Assembly (NCBI GenBank): GCA_910577495.1 | Contig: CAJTML010000060.1 | Span: 1 to 12,333 of the forward strand | Direction: 5' to 3' | Source of the DNA: an uncultured Eggerthellaceae bacterium | GTDB taxonomy: Bacteria > Actinomycetota > Coriobacteriia > Coriobacteriales > Eggerthellaceae | Length of the DNA: 12,333 nt | Shown here: in pieces, positions 5,243-10,249 of the stretch | Numbering within the stretch: the first letter of the stretch is position 1 | How the letters are laid out: every line of letters starts with the position of its first letter | Position numbers and translations under genes: made by a program | The notes under the pieces: model-generated | What the model was told of the DNA's origin: nothing | Seen by the model: only the letters and a program-made list of their open reading frames with translations | The model's database searches: none

Positions 5243-6634
5243 ATGAGAAAACAGATCGTCGGCAACGTCAGCTGGATTGGTTATATGGACTGGGAGCTGA
5301 AACGCTTCCATGGCGAAGACTACATCATCAACCATGGCTCCAGCCAAAACGCGTACCTTATTGAGGAAGAAAAGACCGTTCTTGTTGATACCGTTTGGAT
5401 TCCCCACCGCTTTGATTTCATTGAGAACCTCAAACGCGAAGTAGATCTGTCCTCTATTGACTACATTGTTGCCCACCATGGCGAATGCGATCACTCCGGT
5501 GCACTTGCGGCGCTCATGGAAGAAATCCCCGACGTGCCCATTTATTGTACGGCGAATGCCGTCAAATCCATTGAGGGGCAATATGGCAAGCGCGGGTGGA
5601 ACTTTCATGTGGTGAAATCAGGCGACACCCTTGACGTTGGCAACGGTAAGCAGTTGCAGTTTATCGAGATGCCCATGATGCACTGGCCAGATTCGCTTGC
5701 CAGCTTTTTAACGGGTGACAATGTGCTGTTTTCCATGGATGCCTTTGGCCAGCATTTTGCTGTTGAAGAGCTCTTCAATGATCGCGCTGATCAAGCGCTG
5801 CTGCACTTTGAAGCGCTCAAATACTTCGTCAACATCTTGAACCCCTATGCCCAAAACGTAAAGCGCAAGTTGGCTGATCTGGACAAACTCCAACTCCCTA
5901 TAGACTACATTGCGCCCTCGCACGGCGTCATCTGGCGCGACAATCCCTTACAAATTGTGGCCGATTATGCGCTGTGGGCTGACGCTTACCAAGAGGACAT
6001 GGTTTGCGTGTGCTACGGCACCATGTGGAATGGCACCAAGCAGTTAGCGCATGCTATTGCTGACGAAATCTCGCGCGTAAGCCCCCACACTACTGTGGTG
6101 GTTCACAACGTGGAGACCGACGACAAAAACGATGTCATGGTTGACGTCTTCCGCTCTAAAGCGTTGGTGCTTGGCTCCCCGACCGTGGTCAACGATATCC
6201 TCTCAGGAGTTTCAGGTTGGCTCACGTTCTTGAAATCGCTCAAGTTCAAAAACAAGCGCGCTGCAGCCTTTGGTTGCTATGGTTGGAGTGGCGAAGGCAC
6301 GCAGATCTTACAAGAACGCTTGCGTGATGCCGGCTTTAGCGTCAGCGACACCGCCTTGCGCGTTAATTGGAATCCACAGACCAGCGACTTTGCGGCAATA
6401 CCTGCATTTGTTGCTGATCTTTTGGAGATAGAAGCAACTACCCCGACACAAGATAAGGAGAAACCAGCTATGCAGAAGTATGTTTGTGACGTTTGTGGCT
6501 ATATCTATGATCCCGAACTGGGAGACCCGGACGGCGGCATTGAGCCCGGTACCGCATTCGAAGACATCCCTGAGGATTGGGTATGCCCAGTATGTGGCGT
6601 TGGCAAGGACATGTTCTCACTGTATGAGGAATAA
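5243..6634 (+). CDS. flavodiiron protein-rubredoxin fusion (flavorubredoxin, NorV/FprA-like)
   Basis: This cytoplasmic enzyme reduces O2 to water and/or NO to N2O, protecting anaerobes. In 463 residues it has a metallo-beta-lactamase-like diiron domain (about 1-250), a flavodoxin FMN domain (about 252-395, starting VCVCYGTMWNGTKQLA), a linker (396-409) and a C-terminal rubredoxin (410-463). All six diiron ligands are present at canonical spacing: H79, E81, D83, H147, D166 and H227. The rubredoxin has both knuckles, CDVCG (415-419) and CPVCG (448-452). AAGGAG lies 7 nt before the ATG. Electrons would pass from an NAD(P)H reductase not seen here to the rubredoxin iron, then FMN, then diiron. 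This domain order matches E. coli NorV, but O2 versus NO preference cannot be read from sequence. The rubredoxin coding part has its own internal ribosome-binding site. It appears monocistronic and is followed by a strong terminator. Confidence 0.97.
   Translation: MRKQIVGNVSWIGYMDWELKRFHGEDYIINHGSSQNAYLIEEEKTVLVDTVWIPHRFDFIENLKREVDLSSIDYIVAHHGECDHSGALAALMEEIPDVPIYCTANAVKSIEGQYGKRGWNFHVVKSGDTLDVGNGKQLQFIEMPMMHWPDSLASFLTGDNVLFSMDAFGQHFAVEELFNDRADQALLHFEALKYFVNILNPYAQNVKRKLADLDKLQLPIDYIAPSHGVIWRDNPLQIVADYALWADAYQEDMVCVCYGTMWNGTKQLAHAIADEISRVSPHTTVVVHNVETDDKNDVMVDVFRSKALVLGSPTVVNDILSGVSGWLTFLKSLKFKNKRAAAFGCYGWSGEGTQILQERLRDAGFSVSDTALRVNWNPQTSDFAAIPAFVADLLEIEATTPTQDKEKPAMQKYVCDVCGYIYDPELGDPDGGIEPGTAFEDIPEDWVCPVCGVGKDMFSLYEE
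6455..6472 (+). promoter_or_regulatory. internal ribosome-binding site and ATG at the rubredoxin domain
   Basis: AAGGAG (6455-6460) is followed after 9 nt by an in-frame ATG (6470) that is exactly the natural first residue of a 54-residue stand-alone rubredoxin (MQKYVCDVCG). This could allow separate rubredoxin synthesis from the same mRNA, or be a remnant of the gene fusion. Confidence 0.5.
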
Positions 6635-6667
6635 CGCCTTCGCGCTTTAATGCACTCCGCTGATACC

Positions 6668-6697
6668 AAAATGCCGCCTGTGCAGGGCGGCATTTTT
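6668..6697 (+). terminator. intrinsic terminator after the flavodiiron gene (possibly bidirectional)
   Basis: AATGCCGCC (6670-6678) pairs with GGCGGCATT (6686-6694) around a 7-nt loop, followed by TTTTT. Flanking A-T pairs extend the stem. On the minus strand it is followed by TTTGG, so it may also stop transcription of the convergent membrane-protein gene ending at 6727. Confidence 0.87.
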
Positions 6698-6726
6698 CTT
6701 ACGGTAAACGCTCTCTTTGCTTGCTC

Positions 6727-7953
6727 TTATGACTCAGCGGGTGCGTCTCCTTCGCCACCTGCTTCGCCATCTCCTTCAGAGGAAGGCTCTTCAACGGGCG
6801 CCTGTGCGCCAGGAGCATCAACATATACATAGATGATACGAATAGTGTCAGCCAAATTGCCCGTCGCATTTGAGGTGGCGTAGTTGTACGTCAAAACCGA
6901 CGACCACTCATACGTTTCGCCATTGATATCAACCGGACCTGAGAATGAGCAGTTCTCGGAGGTCACCGTGGTGCCATCGCTTGCATACGTTGCATATTCA
7001 GAGCGGTCAGCGGGCAGTTTGATGGCATCATCAGATACCGTCACCCCTGCCTCAGCCAGCGTCTTTTGAATAATATGCTCAGTGTCAATGGCATCAGCAA
7101 AGCTCAGCGACCCAAAACCTAAAGACGCAGTTGCTGCCGAATATCCAGCTGAAACCACGACACCATCAGCATTCAAGCCCAAATACACCGTCGGCGTACC
7201 TGAACGCGAATCCGCAGGCTCTTCAATGAGTGCCACCGTCTCTTGGGTCACAATAGCGCTTCCCTCTTCTGAGACCTCGCGCGTTGAAACAACAGTTGCT
7301 CCGCGCTCAAGCTTGGTGATAGCGTCAGCCTCGCTCAGTCCCAAAATGCTCAGCAGATCGGGAACCTCAGTGCGCTTTTCTGTGGTGGTTGTAGCATCGG
7401 TGGTAGCAGAAGGATCCGCTTGCAAGCTTTCCGTTTCGCTTTCTTCCGATTGAAGCTGTTGCACCTGCTGAGAGGCCGACAGATTTGCCTCCGAGAACAG
7501 CTGCCAGCCCATATAGACAATAGCCCCAATGAGCACCACCAGCAAAATCATGATCACAATCAGAATGCGACGCACACGACGCGATTTCTTTTGATGCGGC
7601 AACAGGGTAGGCTTTTTGCTCTTGCCATGACGACCACGCGTAGGCGCCGGTGCCATTGCCTGCGACTGATCTTGAAAAAGTAGCGGCGGCTCAGCCACCG
7701 GCTCAAGACTCTCAAACGCATCAGGATATTCATCCGAACCATCATCGGGCTTGTAACTAAAGCCACCCCCGTGGCGTCCTGCCGGCGCACCCACTGCGCT
7801 GAACGTATCAGTCTGATCAAGCGGGGTAAACGCTTGCGTCAAACCAATGGGCTCATCATGGGTGTCATACGCCGGCGCCGAGGGAGTGTATCCCTCAGCT
7901 TGACGCTTGGCGTGTTTTGAATTGTTTTTGCTATGCGAAGCATGTTTAGGCAT
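6727..7953 (-). CDS. unrecognised single-pass membrane protein with extracellular domain
   Basis: I do not recognise a family. The 408 residues start with a basic His/Lys/Ser-rich tract (1-18). A long polar, Pro/Asp-rich cytoplasmic region runs to about 120. A strongly basic patch (QKKSRRVRR, 121-129) precedes one membrane helix (about 130-149), predicting N-in/C-out. Outside there is a Gln/Ser/Thr-rich stalk (155-196) and a compact domain (about 197-380). The tail is acidic and Gly/Glu/Ala-rich (385-408). Around 197-222 a VPDL...GLSEADAITKLE pattern faintly resembles a PASTA repeat, too weak to assign. GGAAGGTGA precedes the ATG with good spacing. It follows the 112-residue membrane-protein gene by 45 bp, so the two probably form an operon. 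It could be an envelope or cell-wall-associated anchor; the function is unknown. Confidence 0.85.
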   Translation of the reverse strand: MPKHASHSKNNSKHAKRQAEGYTPSAPAYDTHDEPIGLTQAFTPLDQTDTFSAVGAPAGRHGGGFSYKPDDGSDEYPDAFESLEPVAEPPLLFQDQSQAMAPAPTRGRHGKSKKPTLLPHQKKSRRVRRILIVIMILLVVLIGAIVYMGWQLFSEANLSASQQVQQLQSEESETESLQADPSATTDATTTTEKRTEVPDLLSILGLSEADAITKLERGATVVSTREVSEEGSAIVTQETVALIEEPADSRSGTPTVYLGLNADGVVVSAGYSAATASLGFGSLSFADAIDTEHIIQKTLAEAGVTVSDDAIKLPADRSEYATYASDGTTVTSENCSFSGPVDINGETYEWSSVLTYNYATSNATGNLADTIRIIYVYVDAPGAQAPVEEPSSEGDGEAGGEGDAPAES

Positions 7954-7998
7954 TGTTCACCTTCCCAGCACCTAAGCAATGACTCATCTTCTGGCGTG

Positions 7999-8337
7999 CT
8001 AGTTCATAAAAAAGACGCAATAAACAATGGCGAACGCTAGCAGAATGAGTGCAAGCGCAATGACCACTTTTTGCGTGGTTGACATAGGCGTACTCTGCAA
8101 ATCTTCCAGCGTGGTCTCATGGTATCCATCATCTATGTCCTGCTTGATTCGCGCAGGCGAAGCAGCATGTTTATCCGTGGGTTGCTCCTCACCATCGGAG
8201 GCCACCACGTCCTCAACGTGCACTTCTTCTACAACAGGCTCATCAGTTGAAGGCTTCGCCCCTGCTTGGATGACAAAATCGTCATCTTCGTCAGCATGAA
8301 CGGTAATATGCGAAAACGTTGGTTGTTTTTCTGTCAC
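7999..8337 (-). CDS. unrecognised small tail-anchored membrane protein, GTG start
   Basis: The 112 residues are very acidic up to about residue 80 (many Asp/Glu, probably disordered). One hydrophobic helix follows at about 90-110 (VVIALALILLAFAIVYCVFF) and ends the protein two residues later, so it looks tail-anchored with its bulk in the cytoplasm. The GTG start at 8337-8335 is supported by AAGGGAG 7 nt upstream. A TATAAT lies about 26 bp before the start codon. It is the first gene of a probable two-gene operon with the 408-residue membrane protein, which also has one helix, a long polar cytoplasmic part and a His/Asp-rich composition. I recognise no homologue, and a joint envelope role is only a guess. 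Confidence 0.75.
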   Translation of the reverse strand: MTEKQPTFSHITVHADEDDDFVIQAGAKPSTDEPVVEEVHVEDVVASDGEEQPTDKHAASPARIKQDIDDGYHETTLEDLQSTPMSTTQKVVIALALILLAFAIVYCVFFMN

Positions 8338-8363
8338 CTTAAAGCTCCCTTCAACTGCGCTAA

Positions 8364-8369
8364 ATTATA
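8364..8369 (-). promoter_or_regulatory. candidate -10 box for the two-gene membrane cassette
   Basis: A perfect TATAAT on the minus strand (8369-8364) lies about 26 nt before the GTG of the 112-residue gene. No clear -35 is visible 16-18 bases upstream. I see no strong terminator between the end of the trpB-type gene (8431) and here, only a 4-bp GGCG/CGCC hairpin, so read-through from trpB is possible. Confidence 0.4.
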
Positions 8370-8430
8370 CGGTAAATGAGCCACAACGGTGATGCATCCC
8401 AATAAAATCCATTGCATCGGCGCCTTCGCC

Positions 8431-9834
8431 TTATAACTGCGCAATATCCTCCTGTACTCCCGGTATGATCGGAATCGTGGCAAAGCCTGCCGCCAACTCC
8501 TCTTCAGTGGGAATGTGATCAGTCATTTTGCCCTGGTTAAACGCATCATAGGCATACATATCGAAGTAGCCCGTGCCCGTCAACCCAAACAAAATCACCT
8601 TCTCCTCACCGGTCTCAGCGCACTTTTTCGCCTCCTCCATGGCTGCATAAATGGCATGCGCACTTTCGGGAGCCGGCAAAATGGTTTCTTGGCAAGCGAA
8701 CAGCTCAGCCGCCGCAAAGACGTCAGTTTGTTTAACCGCAATGGCTTCCATATACCCGTCGTGTTTGAGCTTTGAGACGATAGGTGACATGCCATGATAG
8801 CGAAGTCCACCCGCGTGATCAGGGCTTGGTAAAAAGCCATTACCAAGCGTATACATCTTAACGAGCGGACAGGTTTGGCCAGTATCGGCAAAGTCGTAGG
8901 CGTATTTGCCACGTGTCAGCGATGGACAACTTGCCGGCTCAACCGCAATGAAGCGTGTGTCAGGTTTTTCGCCCGTCAGTTTATCGCGCATAAACGGCGC
9001 AATGAGTCCCGCAAGATTGGAGCCGCCACCTGCGCACCCAATGACAATATCGGGGTATTCGCCCAGCTCTTCTAAGGCACTATAGCTCTCAAGCCCAATG
9101 ATTGACTGGTGCAACACCACCTGGTTGAGCACACTTCCCAGCTGGTAGCGACCCTTGTTGTTTGGCACGTTCAGCGCGCGCTCTACCGCCTCAGAGATTG
9201 CCGTGCCCAAAGAACCCGTTGAATCAGGATGCTTGGCCAGCATGCGCTTTCCTACCTCGGTAGTAGTGGAGGGCGAAGGCGTCACCGTGGCATTAAACGT
9301 CTCCATAATGTTGCGCCTGAACGGCTTTTGGTCATAAGAGCACTTCACCATGAAGACGTCCAGGTCAAGTCCAAAATGAGCCGCCGCCTCAGAAAGCGCA
9401 GTACCCCACTGCCCCGCTCCGGTTTCGGTGGTGATCTTCTCCAAGTCTTGCTCCTTGGCATAGTAGGCCTGCGCCAAGGCCGAATTGAGCTTATGGGAGC
9501 CCGAAGTGTTGTTGCCTTCGAACTTATAGTAGATCTTTGCTGGGGTATTCAGCGCGCGTTCCAGGTTATATGCGCGACACAAAGGAGACGGTCGATACAC
9601 CTTATACATCTCGCGCACGCCTTCAGGTATATCCACATAGGCGGTCTTGTCATCCAACTCCTGCTCAACCAGCGCGTCGCAAAATACCGGCGCAATATCT
9701 TCGGGCGTAGCAATGGAGCCATCTGGCAGGCGCATCGGCTCGGGTGGCTCAGGCATATCAGCACGCAGGTTGTACCACTGAGTCGGAATCTGGTCTTCGC
9801 GAAGATAGAAACGATACGGTATTTGTTCTGTCAT
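8431..9834 (-). CDS. trpB2: TrpB-like PLP enzyme (TrpB2 type tryptophan synthase beta chain)
   Basis: Pyridoxal-phosphate fold-type II enzyme that condenses indole with L-serine to give L-tryptophan. The 467-residue length fits the longer TrpB2 group rather than TrpB1 (about 400). The PLP lysine is K115 in SGSHKLNSA (111-119). The catalytic glutamate equivalent is E137 in TETGAGQWG (136-144), and the phosphate-binding loop is CAGGGSN (267-273). The N-terminal PYRFYLREDQIPTQWYN (6-22) is typical of TrpB2. The ATG at 9834 follows AGAAAGGA with 7-nt spacing. An upstream in-frame ATG at 9879 lies directly after a terminator T-run and is rejected. No trpA or other trp gene is in the window, consistent with orphan TrpB2 using free indole. 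The upstream Trp-codon leader and terminator indicate control by tryptophan supply, which supports a biosynthetic role. Confidence 0.95.
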   Translation of the reverse strand: MTEQIPYRFYLREDQIPTQWYNLRADMPEPPEPMRLPDGSIATPEDIAPVFCDALVEQELDDKTAYVDIPEGVREMYKVYRPSPLCRAYNLERALNTPAKIYYKFEGNNTSGSHKLNSALAQAYYAKEQDLEKITTETGAGQWGTALSEAAAHFGLDLDVFMVKCSYDQKPFRRNIMETFNATVTPSPSTTTEVGKRMLAKHPDSTGSLGTAISEAVERALNVPNNKGRYQLGSVLNQVVLHQSIIGLESYSALEELGEYPDIVIGCAGGGSNLAGLIAPFMRDKLTGEKPDTRFIAVEPASCPSLTRGKYAYDFADTGQTCPLVKMYTLGNGFLPSPDHAGGLRYHGMSPIVSKLKHDGYMEAIAVKQTDVFAAAELFACQETILPAPESAHAIYAAMEEAKKCAETGEEKVILFGLTGTGYFDMYAYDAFNQGKMTDHIPTEEELAAGFATIPIIPGVQEDIAQL

Positions 9835-9881
9835 GATGGTGTCCTTTCTGGTGCTCAGAAACGTAAAAGATGCGCGCATAG

Positions 9882-9907
9882 AAAAAGCCCCCGGATCTCC
9901 GAGGGCT
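9882..9907 (-). terminator. attenuator terminator upstream of trpB2
   Basis: Minus-strand AGCCCTCGG (9907-9899), loop AGAT and CCGGGGGCT (9894-9886) form a 9-bp GC-rich stem with one T-G pair, followed directly by TTTTT. It lies about 50 nt before the trpB2 ATG and downstream of the Trp-rich leader ORF, the position of a transcription attenuator. Confidence 0.87.
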
Positions 9908-9966
9908 CTTCTGGATATATGTGCGCGAAATCAGAAGCCGTGAGACCCGGGTATCAATGTCTTCTG
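9908..9966 (-). promoter_or_regulatory. alternative RNA pairings of the trpB2 attenuator
   Basis: Three short segments lie between the leader Trp codons and the terminator on the minus strand. Segment 1 is CAGAAG (9966-9961), immediately after the Trp codons. Segment 2 is GGCTTCTG (9939-9932). Segment 3 is CAGAAG (9913-9908), abutting the 5' arm of the terminator. Segment 2 can pair with 1 or 3 but not both. Pairing with 3, extended by GG to CC inside the terminator arm, would block the terminator. A ribosome stalled at the Trp codons would cover segment 1 and favour this antiterminator. Confidence 0.7.
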
Positions 9967-10049
9967 TTCCACCACCAAGCGCCAACTAACAGCGTTGCGA
10001 AAACAACGTCTGCCAAGAATGCGGATGGTGTTGCAGGAGCAGCTTGCAT
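9954..10049 (-). CDS. trp leader peptide, 31 residues with three tandem Trp codons
   Basis: A short reading frame starts at ATG 10049-10047 behind GAAAGG (about 5 nt spacing) and ends at TGA 9956-9954. The peptide begins MQAAPATPSAFL and ends LLVGAWWWNRRH. Three consecutive TGG codons lie at 9977-9969, close to the end and just before the alternative RNA pairings and terminator, as expected for a Trp-sensing leader. The middle is hydrophobic (AFLADVVFATLLVG), so a tiny membrane protein is an alternative reading. Position and RNA structures favour the leader role. Confidence 0.75.
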   Translation of the reverse strand: MQAAPATPSAFLADVVFATLLVGAWWWNRRH

Positions 10050-10075
10050 GAAACCCTTTCGTCACAACTTCGAAG

Positions 10076-10112
10076 CTTATACAGCTTAAAGCGAGCGTAC
10101 CACACCGTCCAA
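10076..10112 (-). promoter_or_regulatory. weak promoter candidates for the trp leader transcript; divergent intergenic region
   Basis: On the minus strand, TTGGAC (10112-10107), 16 bases and TTTAAG (10090-10085) form one weak candidate. TATAAG (10081-10076) is a better -10 without a good -35. The rest of the spacer to 10249 should also hold the promoter of the divergent peptidase. TGGCACAAT (10184-10192) is a possible extended -10 there, but I cannot assign it with confidence. Confidence 0.25.
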
Positions 10113-10249
10113 ACGTTGCGCAAGCACCAACTCTGCGAACGCGCCGACGATGCAGCAACAAAATGGGTCAAAGGCCCATCAGTTGTGGCACAATTATCGT
10201 TGATTTTTTCAGAGATGTTTTTACCAGCACGACCCTAAAGAGGTAGCTC

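Noticed and set aside
7315..7365. PASTA-like VPDL...GLSEADA pattern in the 408-residue membrane protein
   Set aside because: There is only a single partial match without the typical repeat array or kinase context, so it is not enough to assign a domain.
9835..9879. 15-residue N-terminal extension of trpB2 from the ATG at 9879
   Set aside because: That ATG sits in the palindrome ATGCGCGCAT right after the attenuator T-run and has no Shine-Dalgarno, whereas the ATG at 9834 has AAAGGA at proper spacing.
9966..9973. GGTGGAAC in the trpB2 leader resembles the T-box core GGTGGNAC
   Set aside because: The bases after it (AGAAG instead of CCGCG) do not fit, the motif does not form part of the terminator stem, and there is no room for the long stem-I/specifier region. 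The bases are explained as two of the tandem TGG codons.
9229..10089. 286-codon open frame on the plus strand
   Set aside because: It is antisense to the well-supported trpB2 gene and its leader, is rich in Arg/Ser/His without family motifs, and has no ribosome-binding site. It is a shadow of the codon bias of trpB2.
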